DNA of 35,742 bases from Clostridium sp. C8-1-8 (GTDB lineage Bacteria; Bacillota; Clostridia; Clostridiales; Clostridiaceae): contig NZ_JAABNO010000016.1 of assembly GCF_009928445.1 (NCBI RefSeq), forward strand, positions 89,203-124,944, read 5' to 3'. This document shows, piece by piece, positions 1 through 8,280 of this stretch. The notes under the pieces were generated by a model, which made no database searches, was not told where the DNA came from, and saw only the letters and a program-made list of their open reading frames with translations. How positions within the stretch are numbered: the stretch's first letter is position 1; every line of letters starts with the position of its first letter. Made by a program: the position numbers and the translations under genes.

Positions 1-57
1 GAAAAGGCAGATGCGCAAAAAAATTCACTGAAGAAAACCGCTTCAGCGAATTTTTTA
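1..57 (+). repeat. 3' tail of interspersed repeat (copy A), ending in a terminator hairpin
   Basis: The block GGCAGATGCGCAAAA followed by a hairpin (arms about 24-37 and 43-56, CTGAAG pairing with CTTCAG, one A-C mismatch) and a T-run recurs at 4846-4900 and, more diverged, at 18036-18088. The window edge cuts the 5' part. The hairpin with its U-tract probably terminates a gene lying left of the window. The sequence match is direct; terminator function is inferred. Confidence 0.7.
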
Positions 58-85
58 TTGCATTTATAATTATAAAATATATAAT
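58..85 (+). promoter_or_regulatory. Candidate sigma-A promoter of ispE
   Basis: TTGCAT (58-63), a 16-base spacer and a perfect TATAAT (80-85) lie 32 bases before the ispE start, directly after the copy A terminator. The -35 is poor (3 of 6), so the call rests on the -10 and the position. Confidence 0.4.
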
Positions 86-117
86 TATTATAGAATAAGG
101 GGAAGGGTTGAAAAGAG

Positions 118-966
118 ATGATACTAAAAGCTTATGCTAAAATTAATATAGCCTTGGATGTTGTTGGTAAAAGAGAAGATGGATACCATTTGTTAAGAAT
201 GATAATGCAAACCGTAGATTTATATGACATCGTTGATATAAATGAAAATGAAAGTTCTGAAGATATAGTAATTACTTGCGATAATCCGTTTATACCAACT
301 GACAGTAGGAACCTATGCTATAAAGCAGCCAAACTCTTTAAAGAAAGATATAACCTGAATAGTGGTGTTAAAATAAATATAACTAAAAAGATACCTATGT
401 CTGCTGGAATGGCAGGCGGTAGTACTGATGCAGCGGCAGTGCTTAAGGGAATGAATGAAGTGTTCAAGATTAATGCTACCGAAGGGGAATTGATGAGCTT
501 AGGGCTGCAGATAGGTGCTGATGTTCCTTACTGTATAAAAGGGGGAACAGCACTTTGTGAGGGAATTGGTGAAATTATAAAGCCGCTAAGACCTTTTAAA
601 AATTATATCTTGGTTATAGTAAAACCACCATTTGGTGTTTCAACTAAAGAAGTTTATGGAATGTTGGATATAAAGCGAATATACAGGCATCCTAGGGTTA
701 ACAATATAATTCATGAGATGAAGTCTGGTAACATAAAATATGTTTCTGAGAATATGAAAAATATTCTTGAGAATGTAACTATAAGAAAGCATCCTTTAAT
801 TAAAGGTATTAAGGAAAGCATGATGAATTTAGGAGCTTTAGGTGCTTTGATGAGTGGTAGTGGTCCAACCGTATTTGCTTTTTTTGAGGATATGGTAAAA
901 GCTCAAAGCTGCTACGATACAATGAAAGAAAGATACAGAGATGTTTATATAACTAGAACAATATAA
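118..966 (+). CDS. ispE: 4-diphosphocytidyl-2-C-methyl-D-erythritol kinase
   Basis: GHMP-family kinase of the non-mevalonate (MEP) isoprenoid pathway. It phosphorylates the 2-hydroxyl of CDP-methylerythritol with ATP in the cytoplasm. At 282 residues it has the usual family length. The N-terminus (KAYAKINIALDV) carries the substrate-binding Lys/Asn motif, the glycine-rich ATP loop is PMSAGMAGGSTDAAA near residues 92-106, and the C-terminal GHMP motif is LMSGSGPTVFAFF near 242-254. The start is the ATG at 118, preceded by GGGGAAGGG. A hairpin overlapping the spoIIR leader follows, so ispE is probably a single-gene unit with read-through into spoIIR. Family assignment is firm. Confidence 0.95.
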   Translation: MILKAYAKINIALDVVGKREDGYHLLRMIMQTVDLYDIVDINENESSEDIVITCDNPFIPTDSRNLCYKAAKLFKERYNLNSGVKINITKKIPMSAGMAGGSTDAAAVLKGMNEVFKINATEGELMSLGLQIGADVPYCIKGGTALCEGIGEIIKPLRPFKNYILVIVKPPFGVSTKEVYGMLDIKRIYRHPRVNNIIHEMKSGNIKYVSENMKNILENVTIRKHPLIKGIKESMMNLGALGALMSGSGPTVFAFFEDMVKAQSCYDTMKERYRDVYITRTI

Positions 967-994
967 AATATTATAATTTTATATTTGTAAATAT

Positions 995-1023
995 GTATAA
1001 AGAAAAAGCCCCTTGGCAATAAT
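995..1023 (+). promoter_or_regulatory. Sigma-F-type (forespore) promoter of spoIIR
   Basis: GTATA (995-999), 15 bases, then GGCAATAAT (1015-1023) match the sigma-F/G consensus GYATA-N15/16-GGNNANANT at every defined position. Transcription would start near 1029-1031, just before the spoIIR SD. In Bacillus subtilis spoIIR is a sigma-F gene, which fits. The match is seen directly; activity is inferred. Confidence 0.65.
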
Positions 1024-1048
1024 TACTATTGTCAGGGGGTTGATTTTT
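1009..1048 (+). terminator. Hairpin downstream of ispE that also holds the spoIIR ribosome binding site
   Basis: CCCCTTGGCAATA (1009-1021) pairs with TATTGTCAGGGGG (1027-1039): 13 pairs, two of them G-U, with a 5-base loop. TTGATTTTT follows, a modest U-tract. It can end ispE transcription. The 3' arm contains AGGGGG, the only SD in front of the spoIIR ATG at 1049, so in read-through RNA the site would be masked. Confidence 0.65.
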
Positions 1049-1717
1049 ATGAAAAAAGTATTATTAATAGTAACGGTTATTTTCTCTTTAACTTTGGGGG
1101 TATTTGCGTATAGTACTCTTAACAAGATAACTGTATATGGTCAAGAGGATGGAAGTTTAGTAAGTAACGATATAAAGGATAAGTTGATAAGATTTCATGT
1201 AATTGCCAATAGTGATGATAAAAAGGACCAAGAACTTAAACTTAAAGTTAGAGATGAGATATTAAATTATATATCACCTAAACTAAAGGATTCAAAGTCA
1301 ATAGATGAGTCAAGAAAGATTCTTAAAGAAAATGATGAGAAAATTAAGCAGATAGCGGCTAAGGTCATAAAGGATAATGGATATAGTTATTCAGTAAGTA
1401 GCACATTAGATCATGAAAACTTTCCGGTTAAAACCTATGGAAACATTACATTACCTCAAGGAAACTATGAGGCTTACAGAGTTATAATTGGTGAAGGAAA
1501 GGGGCAAAACTGGTGGTGTGTTATGTTTCCACCGCTGTGTTTTATAGACATAACAAAGGGACAAGTATCATACAATCAAACAGAAAAGCAGATGAAAAGA
1601 GTGCTTACAGATAAGGAATATGAGGAAGTTAACAACCAGAAAAGTAAGGATAAAGATAAGGTTATATTTACTTTTAAGGTAAAAGAAGTGTTTGATAATA
1701 TAACTAAGAAAAAATAA
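1049..1717 (+). CDS. spoIIR: Stage II sporulation protein R (SpoIIR)
   Basis: Secreted signalling protein made in the forespore. It activates the mother-cell protease SpoIIGA, which processes pro-sigma-E. The 222-residue product begins MKKVLLIVTVIFSLTLGVFA, a signal peptide or N-terminal anchor. The family body is clear: KLIRFHVIANSDDKKDQELK near residues 44-63 and QNWWCVMFPPLCFID near 152-166. An in-frame upstream ATG at 1013 falls inside the hairpin and has no SD, so the start at 1049 with AGGGGG 9 bases upstream is chosen. A sigma-F-type promoter is placed to start just upstream. A terminator at 1735-1773 ends the unit. Confidence 0.93.
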   Translation: MKKVLLIVTVIFSLTLGVFAYSTLNKITVYGQEDGSLVSNDIKDKLIRFHVIANSDDKKDQELKLKVRDEILNYISPKLKDSKSIDESRKILKENDEKIKQIAAKVIKDNGYSYSVSSTLDHENFPVKTYGNITLPQGNYEAYRVIIGEGKGQNWWCVMFPPLCFIDITKGQVSYNQTEKQMKRVLTDKEYEEVNNQKSKDKDKVIFTFKVKEVFDNITKKK

Positions 1718-1734
1718 TCTTGAATAAAGTTATT

Positions 1735-1773
1735 AAAATTATTAAACTATCTATATGGTTTAATAATTTTTTT
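1735..1773 (+). terminator. Terminator of spoIIR
   Basis: AAAATTATTAAAC (1735-1747) and GTTTAATAATTTT (1758-1770) form a 13-pair stem that runs into T7. It lies 17 bases after the spoIIR stop codon. Confidence 0.75.
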
Positions 1774-1860
1774 ATGCTTACTACATACTTATCTAAGTTT
1801 AGTCGTATTAATAAGTTAATATACAAACAGACAGGATAGTTTAGGTGATGATATTATGTA

Positions 1861-1875
1861 AGCGAGGAGGTCGCT
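1861..1875 (+). promoter_or_regulatory. Ribosome binding site in the loop of a mini-hairpin (DUF1934 gene)
   Basis: AGCGA-GGAGG-TCGCT: a perfect 5-pair stem with the SD GGAGG as its 5-base loop, ending directly at the ATG (1876). The symmetry is exact. Whether it forms or matters in RNA is unknown. Confidence 0.45.
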
Positions 1876-2295
1876 ATGAAAAAAAAAGCTATAATTTCTA
1901 TTGCAAGCAGTCAGGTACCATCAGATAACGATGATCTTATTGAAGTTGTAACTCCAGGAGAGTTTTTTATTACTGAAGATGGATATGAGGCTATTTATGA
2001 CGAAACAGAAATTTCAGGTATGGAAGGAACTAAGACTAAAATATCTATTACAACAGATATGCTTACCCTAGAAAGAGAAGGTACTACTGCTACAACTATG
2101 AATTTTCAAAAAGATAATAGTTCAATAAGTCTATATAATACACCTTATGGTATGCTAGAACTTAGAATAGATACAAGAGGTTTAAAAATAGATATGGATG
2201 AACGTGGCGGGGATGTGCTTATAGATTACGATTTGAGTATAAGTGGACAGGAGAGCCATAGTACTAAGTTGAAAATAAATATAAAAGCAAACTAA
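1876..2295 (+). CDS. DUF1934 / YwiB-family beta-barrel protein
   Basis: 139-residue soluble protein matching the DUF1934 (YwiB-like, calycin-fold) family of Firmicutes. Typical features are the N-terminal KKKAIISI strand, a central threonine-rich stretch (MEGTKTKISITTDMLTLEREG near residues 49-69), the segment LYNTPYGMLELRIDT near 86-100 and a C-terminal DYDLSISGQ strand near 116-124. No signal peptide or membrane segment is visible. The family has no established biochemical role to my knowledge. The ATG at 1876 follows a GGAGG that sits in a small hairpin loop. A strong terminator (2339-2376) follows, so it is a one-gene unit. Confidence 0.85.
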   Translation: MKKKAIISIASSQVPSDNDDLIEVVTPGEFFITEDGYEAIYDETEISGMEGTKTKISITTDMLTLEREGTTATTMNFQKDNSSISLYNTPYGMLELRIDTRGLKIDMDERGGDVLIDYDLSISGQESHSTKLKINIKAN

Positions 2296-2606
2296 TAAAT
2301 AAAAGTATTTCTAGTATAGCTTTAAAGATTTGGGATGCAAAAGTCGCTGAAGAAGTTCGCTTCAGCGACTTTTTTATTTCCTAGGAATACCTGATGAAGT
2401 CTAAATCTTTCACAAAGATACATGAAAAAAGCTTATTCTTTTAGAAGGAAAGGTGTAGAACGTACGTTTAGTTCAGTGAATATGTGTCAATAATTAAGGT
2501 GAAATAGGATTATATTTAATAGAACCTTTAAAATTACTATATTTTATATCTTTAGTAGTACTTATTAAGGTTCAAATAATAATCTGATATGAAGTGAGGG
2601 GCATGT
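2296..2606. other. Non-coding interval between DUF1934 gene and the DnaA-IV-like gene
   Basis: 311 bases. The left part carries the hairpin at 2339-2376. The remainder (2390-2606) is AT-rich and I see no reading frame with a ribosome binding site, no tRNA and no clear promoter. A faint resemblance to 15910-15960 (GTCTA...ATCTTTCA...AAGCTTAT) is too weak to call a repeat. Confidence 0.6.
2335..2376 (+). terminator. Terminator of the DUF1934 gene, same core as the interspersed repeat (copy B)
   Basis: AAGTCGCTGAAG (2341-2352) and CTTCAGCGACTT (2360-2371) form a perfect 12-pair stem with loop AAGTTCG, followed by T5. The stem and the preceding GGATGCAAAA match the 3' tail of the repeats at 1-57, 4846-4900 and 18036-18088. 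Only the tail is present here. Confidence 0.85.
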
Positions 2607-2894
2607 ATGATTGATAGATATTATAAAATAATAGAATTGTTGTGTACTTATTATGACATTGACATAAATCAGTCGAAGGATTTCTTGAGAAGTAGAGAAA
2701 ATAAGTATATGTTTTTATTGCTTATGAAAAAGTATGATTGCGTGAGAAAAGAAGAATTAATGAATATATTAAAAGCAAAATCTTCTAGGAGCATAAATTA
2801 TAATGTGAAAAAAGCAGAAGAAAAGTTCTTGATAAATAAAGAATTTAGAGATAAATACTTATATGTTGAAGAAGAAATAGAAAAAATGCTTTAA
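2607..2894 (+). CDS. Small protein resembling DnaA domain IV (helix-turn-helix)
   Basis: 95 residues, basic and all-helical in appearance, no membrane segment. By eye the pattern follows the DNA-binding domain IV of DnaA. A first helix (IIELLCTYYDIDINQSKDFL, about 8-27) looks like the segment before the basic loop. A middle helix follows (YMFLLLMKKYDCVRKEELMNIL, about 34-55). The stretch KSSRSINYNVKKAEEKF, about 58-74, sits where DnaA has its RDHSTV-type signature helix, and D/EF..KY...EEEIEKML closes the domain. The signature itself is degenerate, so this is a structural guess. ATG 2607 is preceded by GTGAGGGG. It stands alone upstream of pyrG. The alternative is a lineage-specific regulator of unknown type. 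Confidence 0.6.
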   Translation: MIDRYYKIIELLCTYYDIDINQSKDFLRSRENKYMFLLLMKKYDCVRKEELMNILKAKSSRSINYNVKKAEEKFLINKEFRDKYLYVEEEIEKML

Positions 2895-3058
2895 AAACAT
2901 AAAAAAAAGACTAGAATAAGATTCTAATATGTGATAAAATACTATCATTGTGTTTAAGACAACAAAAACCCATATTAAATGGTGGGTAATAATTATTATA
3001 ATAAAGATTTTTTATAAAGTCAATAGTTTTTTAAAATAGATTCATAGGAGGAAGAAAT

Positions 3059-4669
3059 ATGAGCAAGAAAACCACTAAGTATGTATTTGTCACTGGAGGA
3101 GTCGTTTCGTCACTAGGAAAGGGAATCACTGCCGCATCTTTAGGAAGATTGCTTAAAAATAGAGGTCTAAAGGTTTCAATTCAAAAGTTTGATCCTTATC
3201 TAAATGTAGATCCAGGTACTATGAGTCCTTACCAACATGGAGAAGTATTCGTAACTGATGATGGAGCTGAAACAGATTTAGATTTGGGACATTATGAAAG
3301 ATTTATAGATGAGAACTTAACAAAGAATTCTAATGTAACTACAGGAAAAGTATACTGGTCTGTTATTTCTAAAGAAAGAAAAGGGGAGTACTTAGGAGGA
3401 ACTGTTCAAGTAATACCTCATATAACTAATGAACTTAAAAATCGTGTTTATAGAGTTGCTAAAGAAAAAGATGTAGATGTTGTTATAACTGAAATTGGAG
3501 GGACTGTTGGAGATATAGAATCACTTCCATTTTTAGAAGCAATAAGACAGATAAAATACGAAGTTGGTAGAGAAAATGTTTGTTTTATACATGTTACTCT
3601 AGTTCCATACTTAGGGAAAGCAGGAGAGCTTAAAACCAAACCTACGCAACACTCAGTTAAAGAACTAACAGGAATAGGTATACAACCAGATATTATTGTT
3701 TGCAGAGCGGAAAAAGAGCTGTCTGATGATTTGAAGAATAAGATAGGGTTGTTCTGTAACATAGATGGAAGATCTGTAATTCAAAATCTTGATGCGGAAG
3801 ATTTATATGAAGTACCACTTTTACTACATAATGAAGGTTTAGATAAGTTGGTTGTGGAAAAGTTAAACTTAGGATGCTGTGATATAGATAATACTCAATG
3901 GATTCAAATGGTTGATAGAATAAAAAATCTTTCTAAGATTACTAAAATTGCTCTTGTAGGTAAGTACGTAGAACTTCATGATGCATATATATCAGTAGTT
4001 GAGGCTTTGAATCATGGTGGATTATACAATGATTCAAAAGTTGAGATAGAATGGATAAATGCAGTTGATGTTACAGCTGATAATGTTGATAGCTTACTTT
4101 CAGGAGTAGATGGTGTATTGGTTCCAGGAGGATTTGGAGATAGAGGAATAGAAGGTAAGATAGAGGCTATAAGATGGGCAAGAGAGAATAAAAAGCCTTT
4201 CCTTGGTATATGTTTAGGTATGCAGTGTGCAGTTATAGAATTTGCTAGAAATGTATTAGGGTATACTGGAGCTAATTCATCAGAGATAGATCCAGAAACA
4301 AATTATCCTGTTATAGATTTAATGCCGGAACAAAAAGATGTAGAAGATCTAGGTGGAACTATGAGATTAGGATTATATCCATGTAAGCTAGAAGAGAATT
4401 CATATTCCCGTGCTGCTTATGAAGAAGGATTAATCTACGAAAGACATAGACATAGATATGAATTTAGTAATGAATATAGAACAGCTATTTCCGCTGCTGG
4501 TATGAAAATAGCGGGAACATCACCAGATGGTAGATTAGTTGAAGTTGTAGAAATCGAAGATCATCCTTGGTTTGTAGCAGTTCAATATCACCCAGAACTA
4601 AAATCAAGACCAAATAGACCTCATCCACTATTTAAGGATTTCATAAATGCAGCTTTAATGAATAAATAA
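3059..4669 (+). CDS. pyrG: CTP synthase
   Basis: Makes CTP from UTP, ATP and glutamine; last step of de novo pyrimidine nucleotide synthesis. 536 residues, standard length. The N-terminal synthetase (amidoligase) domain begins [17 protein letters not shown] with the P-loop-like GKG and continues to about 270. The C-terminal class I glutamine amidotransferase domain has the nucleophile Cys385 in GICLGMQ and the catalytic pair His511 and Glu513 in QYHPE. The start ATG 3059 follows AGGAGG. The leader (2895-3058) is AT-rich; I do not see a convincing CTP-dependent attenuator of the Bacillus type. A terminator follows immediately. Confidence 0.98.
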   Translation: MSKKTTKYVFVTGGVVSSLGKGITAASLGRLLKNRGLKVSIQKFDPYLNVDPGTMSPYQHGEVFVTDDGAETDLDLGHYERFIDENLTKNSNVTTGKVYWSVISKERKGEYLGGTVQVIPHITNELKNRVYRVAKEKDVDVVITEIGGTVGDIESLPFLEAIRQIKYEVGRENVCFIHVTLVPYLGKAGELKTKPTQHSVKELTGIGIQPDIIVCRAEKELSDDLKNKIGLFCNIDGRSVIQNLDAEDLYEVPLLLHNEGLDKLVVEKLNLGCCDIDNTQWIQMVDRIKNLSKITKIALVGKYVELHDAYISVVEALNHGGLYNDSKVEIEWINAVDVTADNVDSLLSGVDGVLVPGGFGDRGIEGKIEAIRWARENKKPFLGICLGMQCAVIEFARNVLGYTGANSSEIDPETNYPVIDLMPEQKDVEDLGGTMRLGLYPCKLEENSYSRAAYEEGLIYERHRHRYEFSNEYRTAISAAGMKIAGTSPDGRLVEVVEIEDHPWFVAVQYHPELKSRPNRPHPLFKDFINAALMNK

Positions 4670-4671
4670 TA

Positions 4672-4712
4672 AAAAAAGGTTTAGCAAGACATTCCTTGTT
4701 AAACCTTTTTTA
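4672..4712 (+). terminator. Terminator of pyrG
   Basis: AGGTTTAGCAAG (4677-4688) pairs with CTTGTTAAACCT (4695-4706), one G-U pair, with flanking A and T runs. It starts 3 bases after the pyrG stop codon. Confidence 0.85.
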
Positions 4713-4720
4713 CTGTTAAG

Positions 4721-4900
4721 AAAAGTATAAAACTTTTTATAGCTAAACCTAGTAATTTTAAGGACTTGGAACAGCTATTTAGAGCGGACAGTAAAAAAAT
4801 AAAATTATGTCGCCTGCCAGATTTTTCTCATATACATTCGGAAAGGCAGATGCGCAAAAAACTCACTGAAGAAAGGTAGCTTCAGCGACTTTTTTCTTTC
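4721..4900 (+). repeat. Interspersed repeat, full-looking copy C
   Basis: About 180 bases that align along their length with 17917-18088. Shared blocks in order are ACTTTTT, AACCTA-TAAT, TATTTAG, AGTAAAAA...ATAAAATTATGT, CTGCCAGA, TTC..AAAGGC-GAT-CG-AAAAAA, TCACTGA, and a hairpin ending GCGACTTTTTT. The 3' hairpin here is CACTGAAG/CTTCAGCG with a T-run. No open reading frame with an SD is carried. It looks like a small non-coding mobile or dispersed element rather than an IS. Confidence 0.75.
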
Positions 4901-5307
4901 TATGTTATATAATAACTTTATATTGTAAATAGGTTGTTTTATATTTTAAAACAGTATTTGGTAGCACATATAAATGATGTTGATATAATATGTTTTATAT
5001 TATAGGTTGCAAATTATTAGAAAATCATGAATAAAAATAGGACTATTACTCAATAATTATATATATGAAAAAAATACTTGAAAATATATGCTCAATAAAG
5101 CATAATATAAATGCTAATTATATTACGTATAGTATTTGTTTGAAACACAACTTTGTTATTTTAGGATAAATATGAAAAAGAAAATTCCTTGATGTTTAAT
5201 CATTTCTAAAACATATTTCAGGCTATTAAACTTAAATCAAGAGGATCTATTTTCCCTTTCTATCGTTTCCTTTGCTGATTCCCTTAAAAAAATATGGAGG
5301 TGTCATT
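4901..5307. other. AT-rich leader region upstream of rho
   Basis: About 400 bases with no supported gene. The only structure I find is the imperfect hairpin at 5188-5241 shortly before the rho SD. No convincing -35/-10 pair could be chosen with confidence because the region is so AT-rich. Confidence 0.5.
5188..5241 (+). promoter_or_regulatory. Imperfect hairpin in the rho leader
   Basis: CTTGATGTTTAAT (5188-5200) can pair with ATTAAACTTAAATCAAG (5225-5241): 13 pairs with a 4-base bulge and a 24-base loop. It ends about 55 bases before the rho SD. No T-run follows, so it is not a plain terminator. Autogenous control of rho through its leader is known in other bacteria; here it is only a possibility. 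Confidence 0.35.
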
Positions 5308-6795
5308 TTGACAACAGAATTATATGAAAAGAAAACCCTAACTGAGCTAAGAGATTTAGCTAAGGATTTAGGGATAAAAAATATTTCTAAAAAGAAAAAA
5401 AGTGAACTTATTGAAGAGTTAGTTAAGAGTTCTCCTAATGTTATAAAAAAAGATGGTGTGGAACTTAGAGAAAAAATTGCTCCAAAGCCATCGATAGAAA
5501 CAAATAAAGAAGAAAAGCCAGTAGAACAAACTTTAGAAAAAGCAGTAGAAAAAAGTGTTGAAAAACCTGTTGAAGCAACTGCTGGTACTACTGAAGGGGC
5601 TGAAGAGCAGCAAGAAAATCCTGGAGAAAAGAAAGAACGATTAAAAGAAATGATTAATACCTCTAATTCTGCTAGAGGGATACTTGAGATAATGGAAACT
5701 AATAATTTTGGATTCTTAAGATGTAGAAATTATTTAACTTCAGATCAAGATATATATGTATCACCATCTCAGATAAGAAGATTTAATTTAAGAACTGGGG
5801 ATGAGATTGAAGGTAAGGTAAGGGAAGCAAAAGAAGGGGAAAAATTTAAGGCTCTATTATATGTAGAAAAAGTTAATGGAGAAAGACCAGAAACTGCAAT
5901 TGGTAGAAAATATTTTGAGAATTTAACACCTATTTACCCTAATGAAAGATTAAGATTAGAAACTAATAATGAAAAAGATTTATCTTCAAGACTTATGGAT
6001 CTAATATCTCCTATAGGTAAGGGACAAAGAGGTATAATAGTTGCGCCGCCAAAGGCTGGGAAAACTACTTTATTGAAAAGGATAGCTCAAAATATATCTA
6101 GAAATTATCCTGGTGTAACCTTAATGGTGTTACTAATAGATGAACGTCCAGAAGAAGTTACTGATATGCAAAGAAGTATAAATGGAGAAGTTATATACTC
6201 CACTTTTGATGAGGAGCCTATAAACCATACAAGAGTAGCTCAGTTGGTACTGGATAGAGCTAAAAGAATGGTTGAGCATGGTAAGGATGTAGTTATACTT
6301 CTTGATAGTTTGACAAGACTTTCAAGAGCTTATAACTTAACAATTACACCTACAGGAAGGACTCTTTCAGGTGGTTTGGACCCAGGAGCTCTTATAATGC
6401 CTAAAAAGTTCTTTGGTGCGGCTAGAAAAATAGAAGAGGGCGGAAGTCTTACTATACTAGCTACTGCATTAGTAGATACAGGAAGTAGAATGGATGACAT
6501 GATATTTGAAGAATTCAAAGGAACTGGTAATATGGAAGTTCACTTGGATAGAAAACTTCAAGAAAGAAGAATATTCCCAGCTATTGATATCTATAAGTCT
6601 GGAACTAGAAAAGAGGATCTACTATTAACTGATGATGAAAAAGAAGCAGCATATGCTATAAGAAAGGTTATGTATAGAGAAGGTAATGTTGAAAGCATAA
6701 CTGAAAAATTAATAGCGCTTCTTTCGAAGACTAAGAATAATAAAGAATTCTTAGAAATGTTTGATAAAAGTATATTGGACAATAATAGCAGATAA
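5308..6795 (+). CDS. rho: Transcription termination factor Rho
   Basis: Hexameric RNA-dependent ATPase/helicase that ends transcription. From the N-terminus: a Rho_N (SAP-like) domain (about 1-50, [17 protein letters not shown]); a Lys/Glu/Pro/Val-rich low-complexity insert (about 50-112); the RNA-binding cold-shock-like domain ([15 protein letters not shown] onward); and the RecA-type motor with Walker [10 protein letters not shown] at 246-254, Walker [16 protein letters not shown], and the Q/R-loops. The start is the TTG at 5308 behind GGAGGTG (5297-5303). An in-frame TTG at 5272 has no SD and would add residues foreign to the family. Length 495. A large-loop terminator (6839-6886) separates it from the convergent glycosyltransferase gene. 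Confidence 0.96.
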   Translation: MTTELYEKKTLTELRDLAKDLGIKNISKKKKSELIEELVKSSPNVIKKDGVELREKIAPKPSIETNKEEKPVEQTLEKAVEKSVEKPVEATAGTTEGAEEQQENPGEKKERLKEMINTSNSARGILEIMETNNFGFLRCRNYLTSDQDIYVSPSQIRRFNLRTGDEIEGKVREAKEGEKFKALLYVEKVNGERPETAIGRKYFENLTPIYPNERLRLETNNEKDLSSRLMDLISPIGKGQRGIIVAPPKAGKTTLLKRIAQNISRNYPGVTLMVLLIDERPEEVTDMQRSINGEVIYSTFDEEPINHTRVAQLVLDRAKRMVEHGKDVVILLDSLTRLSRAYNLTITPTGRTLSGGLDPGALIMPKKFFGAARKIEEGGSLTILATALVDTGSRMDDMIFEEFKGTGNMEVHLDRKLQERRIFPAIDIYKSGTRKEDLLLTDDEKEAAYAIRKVMYREGNVESITEKLIALLSKTKNNKEFLEMFDKSILDNNSR

Positions 6796-6837
6796 ATATT
6801 AAAGAAGTTTTTTTAAATTGAATAAAAGCTTATAGAA

Positions 6838-6886
6838 TTAAAACCATACATAAGTTATGCAATGATAGCTTATGCATGGTTTTTTT
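6838..6886. terminator. Terminator between rho and the convergent glycosyltransferase gene
   Basis: ACCATACATAAG (6842-6853) pairs with CTTATGCATGGT (6868-6879), one mismatch, loop 14. A-run on the left and T7 on the right, so it could serve both converging genes. Confidence 0.7.
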
Positions 6887-6906
6887 ATGAGTTAAAATAT
6901 AATTTA

Positions 6907-8019
6907 CTAAACTTGAGTTCTTTCTAGTAGTTCATCTGATAAAGTAACTATTGATTTAAGAGAAAAGTTACTAGATACTCTAAGGAGATTTTCCTTCAAG
7001 ATAGTTAGTTTTTCAGGGTTTTCTATTAAATCATCTAAAATAGGATTTAGATTACTTAGTTTATCAACATATAGAGCACAATTCTCATTTATTAGAAATT
7101 CTGTATTTTCGGTTTCTTGCCCTGGTATAGCAAAAGGTATAATAAGAGGAAGTGTTTTTGCTATTGACTCTGTGACAGTAAGACCTCCAGGCTTGGAAAT
7201 AATAATATCACTATAGTCCATTATAGCTGATATATCATTTGTATATCCTAGTATATGAAGTTTTTTGTTTTCTATTGATTGAGAATATGTCTTAATAAGT
7301 TTATTTTTTAATTTTGAATTATTTCCACATACTACTGTTATTCTAAGCTTGTGAGAATTATTTAGCAGTTCTTTAAGTACATAGTATATATTTGTCAATC
7401 CCATGCTTCCACTCATTAGAAGTATATTGAAATAATCAGAATCCTTCGCTTCAGTATACTCTGAATTTTTATAATAGAATTCGCTTCTTATGGGGATGCC
7501 ATATGGGAAGATTAATTTAGCATCAATACCACGAGAGATTAGATCTTTTTTTGTATACTCACTACCAGTTATATAGGCATCTACATGCTTTGAAATATAA
7601 GTATAATGAGCTTTAAAGTCAGTAACTATAGATATAAAAGGCTGACTTATAAGATTTTTTTCTTTAAGGCTTGAAACTATACTTACTGTAAAGGGATGAG
7701 TGCCTATTATTAAATCCGGCTTATTCTCTTTTATAAACTTTAGCAGTTTCCTGGATGTATTCCAAAATGATGTCTTTAAAAGTAAGTTTGTAGTCTTAAT
7801 ATTGGTTACTTTATAAAAGTTGCCGTAGATATTAGGTATCTTTGTTGCGAATATCTCATATCCTCCCACAATAATATTGTTTAGAAATTTGCTATCATTA
7901 TATAAAAAGTCATGCTTAATAACTTCGTATCCAGCTATGGAAAAAGTTTCGACTAAGGAATCAGCAGCCTTGTTATGTCCTTGGCCAGTAGAGGCTGTTA
8001 AAATAAGAAGCTTCTTCAT
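6907..8019 (-). CDS. UgtP/MGDG synthase-type glycosyltransferase (processive diacylglycerol glucosyltransferase family)
   Basis: GT-B fold, family GT28-like enzyme expected to add a sugar from UDP-glucose or UDP-galactose to diacylglycerol at the inner membrane face, giving glycolipids. 370 residues. The N-terminus KKLLILTASTGQGHNKAADS has the typical glycine/histidine acceptor loop (TGQGHNKAA). The C-terminal half carries LLMSGSMGL and the UDP-sugar motif SKPGGLTVTESIAK, followed by PLIIPFAIPGQETEN, all characteristic. An in-frame GTG three codons upstream (8028) abuts the AGAGAG SD, so the ATG at 8019, 9 bases from it, is preferred. Monocistronic and opposite in direction to rho. The exact sugar donor cannot be read from sequence. 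Confidence 0.85.
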   Translation of the reverse strand: MKKLLILTASTGQGHNKAADSLVETFSIAGYEVIKHDFLYNDSKFLNNIIVGGYEIFATKIPNIYGNFYKVTNIKTTNLLLKTSFWNTSRKLLKFIKENKPDLIIGTHPFTVSIVSSLKEKNLISQPFISIVTDFKAHYTYISKHVDAYITGSEYTKKDLISRGIDAKLIFPYGIPIRSEFYYKNSEYTEAKDSDYFNILLMSGSMGLTNIYYVLKELLNNSHKLRITVVCGNNSKLKNKLIKTYSQSIENKKLHILGYTNDISAIMDYSDIIISKPGGLTVTESIAKTLPLIIPFAIPGQETENTEFLINENCALYVDKLSNLNPILDDLIENPEKLTILKENLLRVSSNFSLKSIVTLSDELLERTQV

Positions 8020-8280
8020 GGTTTTCACTCTCTTTGCTTATAAGATAATATAGTTTAAAAGTTTAAGTATATTAATATTGTAACATTTATACCATTAAAA
8101 GGGTATTGTTTTGGCAGCGTAAAGATTTATAACTTTCTGAAGTTATAAACTAGGTTATGAGTGTATACAGAACTAAGCCTAACATACATGCTTTTTTAAT
8201 ATATATATGGAGTCGTATACATATATGATTGACTTTTTAATTATAAACTATCAGTTATATTGAATAGCTATAAGAAGATA

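Noticed and set aside
2968..2987. ACCCA/TGGGT inverted pair in the pyrG leader as a CTP-sensing attenuator
   Set aside because: Stem too short, no T-run, and no G-run start site of the kind used by Bacillus pyrG.
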